From Hymenobacter sedentarius (GTDB taxonomy: Bacteria; Bacteroidota; Bacteroidia; Cytophagales; Hymenobacteraceae), in the NCBI RefSeq assembly GCF_001507645.1, contig NZ_CP013909.1, forward strand, positions 2,976,001 to 3,040,000: a DNA stretch of 64,000 nucleotides, given 5' to 3'. This document shows positions 43,222 through 51,422 of the stretch, in pieces. Position numbers and translations under genes: made by a program. The stretch's first letter is position 1, and each line of letters starts with the position of its first letter. The notes under the pieces were generated by a model, which worked only from the letters and a program-made list of their open reading frames with translations, ran no database searches and was not told the origin of the DNA.

Positions 43222-45930
43222 CTATTCTTCAGTCGCTGGAGCCGCGTTTGCCCGTATGATTTGCCCAAAAAACACGCTGTTCAAAAAGAGCTTGTTCGTT
43301 CCGTACCAAAACGCCCGGAAGTTCGGGTTGTCGACCAGCGAAATGATGCGGCCGGCGCCCACGTCGGCCACGTCGGCGGCGGCTGTGCTGCGCAGTTTTA
43401 GCTCGTTGGGCTTGGAGATAAACCCGCTGGCCAGGGGCTTGGCCGTGTACATGAGCGGGTTGGCATACGGGCTGGCCGAGCGCTCCATAAACACCGTGTG
43501 GTCGCGAAAGAGGTACACATCGGGGCTGTCGTAGCCGTAGCCCAGCGGGTGCGTCAGGTCGAGGCGGGCGTGGAAAATAGCGCCGGTGATTTCCTGGGCG
43601 CTGGCGGTGTTGCGCATGCCCACGTAGGGGCGCTGCGGCAGGGCGCCGGTGCGCGGGGCGGCGGGCGGCACCGCGCCGGCCCGGTCTCTGGCGCCGGGCG
43701 CGGTAGCCAGAGCGGGAGTGGCCGGCGCAGTTGGGCTGGGCGCGGCCGGGCCAGACGCCGTTTCCGGGGCTGTGGGCGTGGGGCCACTGGCCTTGAACTT
43801 GGTCGCCGACAGGCCGTTATTTGCCAGCCATTTGGCTCCCTTGCCCATGGCCAGCAGCGTGTTGCCGCGCTGCACCCAGGCCCGCAGCTTTTCGCGCGCC
43901 GCCACGGGGATGCCATTGTACGTACCATCCGAGGCCACGATGACGGTGTAGCGGTCCAGGTTCACCCGGTCCAGGCTTTCGGGGGCCACCAGGCTCGGCG
44001 TCATGCCGAAACGCTGGTCGAGCAGGTGCCAGGCCTCGCCTACGTCCGTGGGGCTTACGCCGGGCCCGGCCAGCAGCATGATTTCGGGCTTTTTCAGGGT
44101 CACAAAGTTCACGCTGCCTAGCTTCAGGCCCTGGGCAGAAAGGCCGGTGGTAATGCCCACTACCTCAAGGCCATTGGCCGCGGCCACTTGCTGCATAAGA
44201 GCAAATACCGTGTCTGCGGGCACGGTTTGCACGCCCACCGGCACCATGATGGTGCCGTAGTCCATCTTCCGCTCGCCAATGGAGAAGGGCTCGGTGGCCA
44301 CTTTCACCACCAGCTTGCGCGCCAGCAGCGTGTTGAGCGCCCGCGGTGCGTAATAGCCGTGCCAGCTGAAGGCGTAGGCATAAGCGGTTTTGTCCCCGGT
44401 TACTTTGCCCACCGGAAAGCTTACGCTGTCGAGGCGCTGGCCGAGCAAGCCGCCTTTGGGGAGCTTGGTCACCGAGGCCATGTCGAGGCCGAAGGCGCGG
44501 GGCAGTGTCCAGGCCGAGATGTCGTAGAAGATGCTGTCTTTAAACGTGCTACGCTCCTCAAACATGGCCTGAATCAGCCGGAACTGGGGCTGGTCGGTGG
44601 GCACCACGTACGTATCGGCGGGGTTGAAGGTGCGGCCGTTGAGCTGAAGGGTACTTTTGGGCCGGTACACCGCAATCTGGTGCTGGCGGATGATGCGGGC
44701 CAGCTCGTAGGAGCGGGCCGGGTCTTGCTCGGCGCCAAACACATAGGCGCGCACGCCCTGGCCGCTGGCTTCCTTGGCGGCTTTTTGGTAGAAGTCGCGC
44801 TGGTAGTTCAGCAGGTCGACCCGCAGCGCCTGCATGGCTTCGATGGACGACAGGGTAGTAGTGACCTGGTTGCGGATGGTGAAGGGAAAACGCACGACGC
44901 CATTGGCGCCTTCCTGGGCATGGCCGCGCGAGCTGGCCTGCTCAAAGAGGATGCCCACCGCGCCGTTCACGTCGGGGTACGTCGAGCCCTTGCCGTAGTA
45001 GAAGTCGTCGTAGTTCTCCTCCGTGAAATAGAGCGAGCCAATCTTGTCCAACGCCTTCGCGTGGAAGGCGCCGATTTTCTGGGTTAGCTCAAAGTTGCGG
45101 TCGGGCGTGAGGGGGTGCTTGCGCGAGACCACACCGGGCTGGAAAAAGAACGTGGAATTGGTGCCCATTTCATGGTGGTCGGTGAGTAGGTTGGGCTTCC
45201 ATTCGTGGAATTGCTTGAGGCGGCCGCGCGACTCCGGGTGCTGCAGCGGCAGCCAGTCGCGGTTCAAATCAAACCAGTAGTGGTTGAAGCGGCCGCCGGG
45301 CCAGGCTTCGTTCTGCTCCACGTTGGCCGGGTCGGTGACCAGGTTTTTGCTGCGGCGCGAATTCACCCAGCTCGAGAAGCGCGTCATGCCGTCGGGGTTG
45401 ATGCTGGGGTCGACCAGCACCACGGTGTTGCGCAGCACCTCGTCGATGGCCGGGCCCTGCGCCGCGGCCAGGTAATACACCGCCAGCAGCGAGGCGTTGG
45501 TGCCGCTGGGCTCGTTGCCGTGCACGCTGTAGCCCATCCAGAGCACGGCCGGCATCTTGCTCACGTCCAGCTTGCCCGACTCGGCGGGGTCGGTCAGCTT
45601 GTGGTGGTCGGCTTTGATTTGGGCGATGTTGCGCTGGTTTTCCGGCGAGGTAATGGTGAGCAGGAGCAGGGGCCGGTTTTCGTGGGTGCGGGCATATTCC
45701 GTGATGGTCACCCGGTCGGAGGCCGCGTCCACGGCCCGCATGTACATCAGCAGCTGGTCGTGGCTCGCGTGCCATTCGCCCACCTCGTAGCCCAGCACCG
45801 CGGCCGGCGTTGGGATGGCCGGGTTGTAGGTCACGTTCTGGGGCAGGTAGTAGGCGAGGTTGGATTTGGTTTGGGCCTGCGCCCCAACCGTTATCAGCGC
45901 CGCCAGCAGCAAAGCGTAGTATTTTCTCAT
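43222..45930 (-). CDS. Secreted M14 family metallocarboxypeptidase
   Basis: A 902-residue zinc carboxypeptidase. The signal peptide is MRKYYALLLAALITVGAQAQ. Zinc ligands are His137 and Glu140 in YSVHGNEPSGTN and a His in LLTDHHEMGTN (252-253), about 112 residues later, as in the M14 family. The catalytic domain ends near 380, and the remaining 500 residues form a large accessory region with a beta/GATase-like part (VIVASDGTYNGIPVA). A Pro/Ala/Thr linker rich in APSPTAPATPALATAPG-type sequence lies near 738-790. The start at 45930 is chosen for the signal; an ATG at 46014 is 28 codons upstream. It is probably periplasmic or extracellular, trimming peptides or peptidoglycan stems. Confidence 0.9.
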   Translation of the reverse strand: MRKYYALLLAALITVGAQAQTKSNLAYYLPQNVTYNPAIPTPAAVLGYEVGEWHASHDQLLMYMRAVDAASDRVTITEYARTHENRPLLLLTITSPENQRNIAQIKADHHKLTDPAESGKLDVSKMPAVLWMGYSVHGNEPSGTNASLLAVYYLAAAQGPAIDEVLRNTVVLVDPSINPDGMTRFSSWVNSRRSKNLVTDPANVEQNEAWPGGRFNHYWFDLNRDWLPLQHPESRGRLKQFHEWKPNLLTDHHEMGTNSTFFFQPGVVSRKHPLTPDRNFELTQKIGAFHAKALDKIGSLYFTEENYDDFYYGKGSTYPDVNGAVGILFEQASSRGHAQEGANGVVRFPFTIRNQVTTTLSSIEAMQALRVDLLNYQRDFYQKAAKEASGQGVRAYVFGAEQDPARSYELARIIRQHQIAVYRPKSTLQLNGRTFNPADTYVVPTDQPQFRLIQAMFEERSTFKDSIFYDISAWTLPRAFGLDMASVTKLPKGGLLGQRLDSVSFPVGKVTGDKTAYAYAFSWHGYYAPRALNTLLARKLVVKVATEPFSIGERKMDYGTIMVPVGVQTVPADTVFALMQQVAAANGLEVVGITTGLSAQGLKLGSVNFVTLKKPEIMLLAGPGVSPTDVGEAWHLLDQRFGMTPSLVAPESLDRVNLDRYTVIVASDGTYNGIPVAAREKLRAWVQRGNTLLAMGKGAKWLANNGLSATKFKASGPTPTAPETASGPAAPSPTAPATPALATAPGARDRAGAVPPAAPRTGALPQRPYVGMRNTASAQEITGAIFHARLDLTHPLGYGYDSPDVYLFRDHTVFMERSASPYANPLMYTAKPLASGFISKPNELKLRSTAAADVADVGAGRIISLVDNPNFRAFWYGTNKLFLNSVFFGQIIRANAAPATEE

Positions 45931-46435
45931 ATATAATGGTGGAAGAGAAGTGTTGAAGGAAAAATCAGGCCTCGATGAAGCAACTAATGGATTGCTTTTT
46001 ATTGGCACCCGCAACTTACCACAACACTAGCTTAAAAGCATATGCGGGAAGCTGTAGCAGGGCTGCTCAAGCAAGGGCAGCTGCTTCCCTGTGGCGACCC
46101 AGTCGGCGGGAAAAAGCCTTTAAAACAAGTCTGTAGCCCAAAAATTCATCCTAATAAGCGCTGCAAAGCAGCAGCACAATTATGAAGAAATGAGGAAGAG
46201 CTTTATTCTGGGCGCATGCCCCGGTCAGAATGGCTTGCAGATAAAGCCCGTTCTTTGCTGACAAACGCAAAGTTGCCACGCTTTATGTGCCATGGCGGGC
46301 CGTAGGTAATTGAAATGTGACATGCCTAATGCGCTCAAAACAGCCCGCCACGCAGCTTTGCACCCGGATTGTCGTATACTCCCTGCTGCCCGGCTTATTC
46401 CGCGGTTCGGCCCCGTTATTCAGTACTCTTATTCT
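45931..46435. other. Intergenic stretch between divergent genes
   Basis: About 500 bases between the M14 peptidase and the basic-tailed secreted protein, which diverge, so two promoters are expected. I see no gene, RNA or strong hairpin; an imperfect stem lies near 46048-46092. An in-frame ATG at 46310 exists but would place the signal peptide of the next gene 42 residues in. Confidence 0.4.
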
Positions 46436-46957
46436 ATGTCAATGCGCACCCTTGGGGCGATGGGCGCGGCCTGCCTCATGCTGGCACTAAGCCTGCCCGG
46501 CCGGGCTCAGCAGTCCCGCAACAACGACGGCTTCCTGCGCCGAAACGGCCAGATGGAAGTGGTCCGAAACGGCCAGCCCCGGCCCATGACCCGTGATGCC
46601 CACCTGCCTACCGGCGCTGTGATTACCAAAGACGGCTTCATCGTGAGCCCCGACGGCCAGCGCACCGAGCTGCGCGACGGCCAGGGCTGCGACCTGCGGG
46701 GCCGCCCCGTAAAAGTGCTCACCACGGCCAGCGGAACCTTGGCGCTGGGGGCTCCTGTGCGGGAGGCCGCACCCCAGGCCACCCCCGAAGAACCACCCAC
46801 CCGGTCCGTACTGCAAGCAATTTTCGGCGAAAGGGCCGATGATGAGGACAACGACGAGGACGAAGGCAAGGGCAAATACAAAGTGAAGAAAGCGAAAAAG
46901 CACCACGGCAAAGGCAAGGGCAAAGGCCACGGCCGCTGGAAAGGCGAGGACGATTAG
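46436..46957 (+). CDS. Secreted protein with DUF6799-like core and basic Gly/Lys/His tail
   Basis: A 173-residue exported protein. The signal peptide is LMLALSLPGRAQ-type. A repeated short-strand region follows: NDGFLRRNGQMEVVRNGQPR, then HLPTGAVITKDGFIVSPDGQ and TELRDGQGCDLRG, which resembles the DUF6799 repeats of Bacteroidota. The C-terminus is strongly charged: an acidic run (ERADDEDNDEDEG), then Lys/Gly/His repeats (HHGKGKGKGHGRWKGEDD). The His/Gly-rich tail could bind metal or nucleic acid; that is inference. The family function is unknown. It precedes the WG-repeat gene by 111 bases on the same strand. Confidence 0.75.
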   Translation: MSMRTLGAMGAACLMLALSLPGRAQQSRNNDGFLRRNGQMEVVRNGQPRPMTRDAHLPTGAVITKDGFIVSPDGQRTELRDGQGCDLRGRPVKVLTTASGTLALGAPVREAAPQATPEEPPTRSVLQAIFGERADDEDNDEDEGKGKYKVKKAKKHHGKGKGKGHGRWKGEDD

Positions 46958-47068
46958 CAACCCGGTTCGTATCTGCCACCAAACCCCGGCGCCCTGGCAC
47001 ATCAGAGGCGCCCAAAGTCCGGAAACCAGCCCAAGCTCTTAGCGCCCGGTTTCTTTAGTTAATCATGT

Positions 47069-49045
47069 ATGCTTTACCGTTGCCTTTCTGCTCCTTTTTC
47101 TGACCCTGCTCGCCAGCGCCTTTTCGATGCGGCGGCCGGAGCCCTGCAGGCAGAAAGCGCCGGTCCCGATTCGCTGTTGTTGGGCAACCTAGCCGTGGCT
47201 AATGCCGAAAGTGGCCCGCTCGACGCGGTGGTGATGCGGCCCCACGGCATTACGCTGCTGGTATTTGTGCCCCGGGGCGGGCGGCTTAGCATTCCGGCGC
47301 TCGGGTATGGCTCGTGGCTGCTCGATGGCGCACCGCTGGCTTGTGGTGGCGAGTTTGACAACCCGTTTGAGCAGTTCATTCAGCAACGCATGGCGCTGGA
47401 AACATGGCTGAGTTCGCGCCTGAGCCCCGAGCAGGCCAACCTGCGCTTTATCAGCGGCATTGTGGTGTTTGGCGGCCCGGTCACTTTTGGGCCCGATGTG
47501 GAGCCGTCGCTCAACAGCGCCGCGGCCAACGGCTTCCAGCTCCTGACCAACCCCGCCGAGCTGCCCCGCCGCCTGCGCCAGCTCGCCAGCCCCGAAATTG
47601 ACCTGAGCGAGGAAGACCTGGCCGAGTGGGCCGCCACCCTGGCGCCAGCCCACCCACCAATCGAAAACGCCTTTGCCCACCCGGCTAGCCAAGAGAAGGA
47701 GCTAGAAGAGGCGCATGATGAAGAAATTGAGCCAGCCGGCCAGCCCGAACCCCAGCTTACGGATAGCAGCAAGCCAGCTAATTTTCTAAGTCAGAAAGCC
47801 CGGGAACTGTGGGGCTGGCTTGGGGCCAACGACATCCCCGACGACGTACCCTATGGGTACAGCTCCGATGCCTTGGCGGCGCGCAGCGAGGAAAAGGAGC
47901 GCCTCGAGCAAATCCGCCTGCAAATGCAAGCCGACGTGGCTGCCCAGCTGCAAGCCATGGAAGCCCGTGAAACCGAGCGGGAGCGCAGCATTGCCCAGCT
48001 CCGAACGGCACTGGCCCAGGCTCCCGCCGTGGCCCCCGAAGCGGAGGCACTTGAAGCCCGCCTGGCCGCCGAGAACCGCGAAAAAGCCGCCATGGAAGCG
48101 GCCATGCAGGCTTCGCGCGCCGAATCGGCCTCCCGCAACCAGGAACTCGACGCCAAGATTCAGCAGCTCAGCCAGCTCATTGAGCGCCTGAGCGCGCAGC
48201 CGGCTGCGGAGCCGGCCAGCCCCCCGCCACCTACAGCTGCCGGCCCACCAGCGGCGGCCGCAGCCATGGTGCCGCCCAAACCCCGCGGTATTAATCTGTC
48301 GGCATTGCGGCCCGCCCTTGTGGCTACCGCCAGCCCGTGGTTCCGGCAGCTGCGGGTGTGGCGTCGGCGCCTGCCGCGGCTCACGGTGGTGGCCGGGGTG
48401 GTCGCCATCGGCGGGGTTGGGGTGTGGGGACTGAGCCACGTGGGCAGTACCCCGCCGGTGCCCTACCAGGAAAATGGCAAGTGGGGCTTTGCCGATGGCA
48501 AGGGCCAGCCCGTGATTCCAGCCCAATTCACGTCGGCAAGTCCGTTTCAGGGGGGCCGGGCGGTGGTGGCCCGCGACCATTCCTATGGGTTTGTGGACGA
48601 AGCGGGCAAAGAAGTGGTGCCTCCGGCCTACGATGCCCTTAATGCCTACGCCGGTGGCTATGCCCGGGCCCGTGTCGGCGATGCCTACACCTTTATCGAT
48701 GAGGACGGGGAGGAGTTTGGCAACTATTATTTCAACGCCCGGGACTTTGCCGGGGGCCGTGCCGCCGTGCTCGACCATCGCGGCTGGTACTACATCACGG
48801 GCCCCACCGAGCCCACCAAGCCCGTTATTTTCCTCGAGGCGCATTCCTTCGCCGACGGCTTGGCGCGGGTGAAACTCCCCGACGGCTACACCTTCATCAC
48901 CCCCGATTACCTGGACGACCCCAGCGAAGGCACGGCTCCCTTTGGGCGCTACGAGCAGGCCGCCGACTTTGTCGATGGCCAAGCCCGCGTCACCCAGAAG
49001 GGCCGGAGCTTTCTAATAGACCGGCGCGGGGAAGAAGTCAAGTAG
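47069..49045 (+). CDS. WG-repeat membrane protein with NERD-like N-terminus
   Basis: A 658-residue protein of modular design. Residues 1-150 resemble a nuclease-related (NERD-like) domain (LDAVVMRPHGITLLVFVPRG). An acidic Pro/Glu linker follows, then a coiled-coil at about 270-390 (EEKERLEQIRLQMQADVAAQ). A Pro/Ala stretch leads to a single membrane helix near 438-458 (LTVVAGVVAIGGVGVWGLSH). The C-terminal part (465-658) is made of WG repeats: NGKWGFADGKGQPVIPAQFT, SYGFVDEAGKEVVPPAYDAL and later degenerate units. WG repeats usually form beta-propeller- or solenoid-like binding surfaces. With no signal peptide, the N-terminal part would be cytoplasmic and the WG part periplasmic. The function is unknown. 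Confidence 0.8.
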   Translation: MLYRCLSAPFSDPARQRLFDAAAGALQAESAGPDSLLLGNLAVANAESGPLDAVVMRPHGITLLVFVPRGGRLSIPALGYGSWLLDGAPLACGGEFDNPFEQFIQQRMALETWLSSRLSPEQANLRFISGIVVFGGPVTFGPDVEPSLNSAAANGFQLLTNPAELPRRLRQLASPEIDLSEEDLAEWAATLAPAHPPIENAFAHPASQEKELEEAHDEEIEPAGQPEPQLTDSSKPANFLSQKARELWGWLGANDIPDDVPYGYSSDALAARSEEKERLEQIRLQMQADVAAQLQAMEARETERERSIAQLRTALAQAPAVAPEAEALEARLAAENREKAAMEAAMQASRAESASRNQELDAKIQQLSQLIERLSAQPAAEPASPPPPTAAGPPAAAAAMVPPKPRGINLSALRPALVATASPWFRQLRVWRRRLPRLTVVAGVVAIGGVGVWGLSHVGSTPPVPYQENGKWGFADGKGQPVIPAQFTSASPFQGGRAVVARDHSYGFVDEAGKEVVPPAYDALNAYAGGYARARVGDAYTFIDEDGEEFGNYYFNARDFAGGRAAVLDHRGWYYITGPTEPTKPVIFLEAHSFADGLARVKLPDGYTFITPDYLDDPSEGTAPFGRYEQAADFVDGQARVTQKGRSFLIDRRGEEVK

Positions 49046-49073
49046 CGCTTTTTAGCTCAGCCCTGTAAAAATT

Positions 49074-49130
49074 AAAGCCCTGAGGCCGCCCGCCATTGCA
49101 CCACGCAATGGCGGGCGGCCTCAGGGCTTT
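49074..49130 (+). terminator. Terminator with a 26-bp perfect stem
   Basis: 49074-49099 and 49105-49130 are perfect complements around a 5-base loop, followed by T residues. The stem contains GAGGCCGCCCGCCATTGC. It lies 29 bases past the WG-repeat gene and separates it from the pyrimidine cluster. Confidence 0.9.
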
Positions 49131-49229
49131 TTGAGCTTGCCTGCTGAAAAAGAATAAATTTACATATGGTCTAATTGCATCAATTCGCGCAAAACCCTTA
49201 GCTTGCGCCCCGCTTAATATTTAAGTAAT

Positions 49230-50702
49230 ATGGAAGTTCAAACTCTGAAGTATCCCGCTATCCAGAATTATGTTGGCGGACAACCCGCAAACGATTCCGG
49301 TACGGCCACCATGGACGTATTTAGCCCCCTCACCGGGGCCTTGATTTCTACCGTTCCGCTAAGCGGGGCCGCAGCGCTCGACGCTGCGGTGCAAGCAGCT
49401 AAGGCGGCTTATCCCGCGTGGTCGGCCACGCCGATTAAGGAGCGGGTGCAAATCTTTTACCGCTACAAAACGCTGCTCGAGCGCGACATGAAAGCCCTGG
49501 CCGACCTGGTGCGCGAGGAGAACGGCAAGACCTACGACGAGGCCCGCGCCGAGGTCGAAAAAGCCATTGAGCTGACTGAGTTTGCCTGCTCCATGCCGCA
49601 GCTTATCCAGGGCGAGTTTCTGGAAGTGAGCAAGGGCGTAGAAGCCCGCGTTGAGCGCAAGCCTCTGGGCGTGGTGGCCAGCATCGCGCCGTTCAACTTC
49701 CCCAACATGGTGCCCCACTGGACCATTCCAAATGCCATTGTGCTGGGAAATACCATGGTGCTGAAGCCCTCGGAGCAAGTGCCCCTGAGCGCCGTTAAGA
49801 TTGCCGAGCTGCTGAAGGAAGCCGGCTTGCCCGATGGCGTCCTCAACATCGTGAACGGCGACAAGCAAATCGTGGAAGCCATCTGCGACCACCCCGATAT
49901 TCAGGCCGTGTCCTTCGTGGGCTCTACCAAGATTGCCAAGGTGGTGTACATCCGCGCCACCAGCAATCTGAAGCGTTGCGTAGCGCTGGGCGGCGCCAAA
50001 AACCACCTGATGGTATTACCCGACGCCCATCCCGAAATGACGGCCTCGAACGTGGCCGCCAGTATGTCGGGCTGCGCGGGCCAGCGCTGCATGGCCGGCT
50101 CCACCATGGTAGGCGTGGGTGCTATCGATGGCATCGTGGCCAAGATTGTAGAAGAAGCCAAGAAGATTGTGCCCGGCCAGAACCTGGGCTCGGTTATTAG
50201 CAAAGAGGCCAAGGAGCGCATCGAGCAGCACATCACCGAGGCCGAAGCGGCCGGGGCCAAGGTCTTGCTCGACGGCCGCAACGCCGTAGTGCCCGGCCAC
50301 GAAGACGGCTACTACGTGGGCGCCACCGTGATTGACTACGTGACGCCCGACATGCGCATCGCCCAGGAAGAAGTATTCGGCCCGGTGCTCGCCATCATGC
50401 GCACCAGCACCCTGGACGAAGCCTTGGCAATCGAAAACGCCAACCCCTACGGCAACGCCGCCGCGGTATTCACGGCCAGCGGCAGCAGCGCCCGCTATGT
50501 CATGGACCACGCCAACGCCGGCATGATAGGCGTGAACATCGGCGTGCCCGTGCCCCGCGAGCCGTTCTCCTTCGGCGGCTGGAACGATTCCAAGTTTGGC
50601 GCCTGCGACATCACCGGCAAAAGCTCCATCGAATTCTGGACCCAGCTCAAGAAAACCACCACCAAGTGGAACCCCGAGTCGCGGGTGAACTGGATGAGCT
50701 AG
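49230..50702 (+). CDS. mmsA: CoA-acylating (methyl)malonate-semialdehyde dehydrogenase
   Basis: A 490-residue aldehyde dehydrogenase superfamily enzyme that turns malonate or methylmalonate semialdehyde into acetyl-CoA or propionyl-CoA with NAD and CoA. Motifs are VASIAPFNFPNMVPHW near 149-164 (cofactor and substrate region), LKPSEQVPLSA, and the catalytic Cys287 in GCAGQRCMAGS, the CoA-acylating signature. The C-terminus has NVGVPVPREPFSFGG-type residues (NIGVPVPREPFSFGGW). It is the terminal enzyme for the semialdehyde formed by the neighbouring aminotransferase, so it completes uracil and thymine breakdown. It is the first gene of the plus-strand cluster after a strong terminator. Confidence 0.93.
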   Translation: MEVQTLKYPAIQNYVGGQPANDSGTATMDVFSPLTGALISTVPLSGAAALDAAVQAAKAAYPAWSATPIKERVQIFYRYKTLLERDMKALADLVREENGKTYDEARAEVEKAIELTEFACSMPQLIQGEFLEVSKGVEARVERKPLGVVASIAPFNFPNMVPHWTIPNAIVLGNTMVLKPSEQVPLSAVKIAELLKEAGLPDGVLNIVNGDKQIVEAICDHPDIQAVSFVGSTKIAKVVYIRATSNLKRCVALGGAKNHLMVLPDAHPEMTASNVAASMSGCAGQRCMAGSTMVGVGAIDGIVAKIVEEAKKIVPGQNLGSVISKEAKERIEQHITEAEAAGAKVLLDGRNAVVPGHEDGYYVGATVIDYVTPDMRIAQEEVFGPVLAIMRTSTLDEALAIENANPYGNAAAVFTASGSSARYVMDHANAGMIGVNIGVPVPREPFSFGGWNDSKFGACDITGKSSIEFWTQLKKTTTKWNPESRVNWMS

Positions 50703-50717
50703 TTTGAAATAAACACG

Positions 50718-50813
50718 GTCATGCAGAGCGCAGCCGAGGCATCTCGCGTGCAGCAGTAATCAATGACGATAGCAACGATGCGAACGAGATGCCTCGGCTG
50801 CGCTCGGCATGAC
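50718..50813. repeat. Family B palindromic repeat
   Basis: GTCATGCAGAGCGCAGCCGA continues to GGCATCTCG, and the right arm is CGAGATGCCTCGGCTGCGCTCGGCATGAC, with one or two mismatches. It ends eight bases before the GIY-YIG gene's first usable start codon. Confidence 0.85.
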
Positions 50814-50821
50814 TTTCTAAG

Positions 50822-51118
50822 TTGGGTTTTTACGTCTACATTCTCACCAACCCAGCCCGAACTGTGCTATACACCGGAGTTACCAACAACCTGGAGCGTC
50901 GCCTGCACGAGCATAGCATGGGTTTGGGTGAGGCGGGGAAGTTTACTGGCCGCTATCAATGCAACCTGCTTGTCTACTTTGAAGTCAGTCCTGATGCCCG
51001 GCAAGCTATTGCTAGAGAGAAACAGATTAAGAACTGGGCTCGTGGGAAAAAGGAATTTCTTATTTCCACAATTAACCCAGCTTGGGAGCCAATAGATTTA
51101 CAAACCTGGACCGGCTGA
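50822..51118 (+). CDS. GIY-YIG nuclease superfamily protein (UPF0213-like)
   Basis: A 98-residue protein of the YhbQ/UPF0213 type. The core is FYVYILTNPARTVLYTGVTN (the GIY-YIG element), followed by the conserved Arg/His in LERRLHEHSMG and the metal-binding Glu in REKQIKNWARGKKE. The only available start is TTG at 50822, because the frame is closed by a stop at 50810 formed by the end of the family B repeat. Relatives start at ATG a few residues before FVYILTN, so the original start may have been lost to the repeat. It is a single-domain nuclease whose biological role is unclear, unrelated to its neighbours in pyrimidine breakdown. Confidence 0.7.
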   Translation: MGFYVYILTNPARTVLYTGVTNNLERRLHEHSMGLGEAGKFTGRYQCNLLVYFEVSPDARQAIAREKQIKNWARGKKEFLISTINPAWEPIDLQTWTG

Positions 51119-51422
51119 TTACCCAACTTTACGTCAGCACGCGAGGTGCCTCGGCTACGCTCGGCATGACCGCCCTGATGTTTTCTCAATATTCAAACTC
51201 ATTCCTGAAAAACACCCGGCGAGAATTCCCACTCAACACGGCGCGCTTCCGCCGCGCGCCGTGGCGGAACGGAGGGCTTTTCTGAACGGTGCACAGTACC
51301 AAAACACCTTACTGGCTTCGGGGCCGCAGAGATAGAAGGCTGCCCCCTGTTTCGTAAGTTGTTGCGCCGAACGGGGAAGTCCTTCGCTTCCGTTTCCTTC
51401 CATTCCTTCCCATACAATAGTT
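51119..51422. other. Intergenic stretch with half repeat and hairpin
   Basis: Contains a single right arm of family B at 51141-51170 (GCGAGGTGCCTCGGCTACGC onward to CATGAC) without its partner. It also contains a perfect 10-bp hairpin at 51237-51263 (CACGGCGCGC and GCGCGCCGTG, 7-base loop). No gene is seen. The promoter of the aminotransferase gene may lie in the last 150 bases. Confidence 0.5.
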
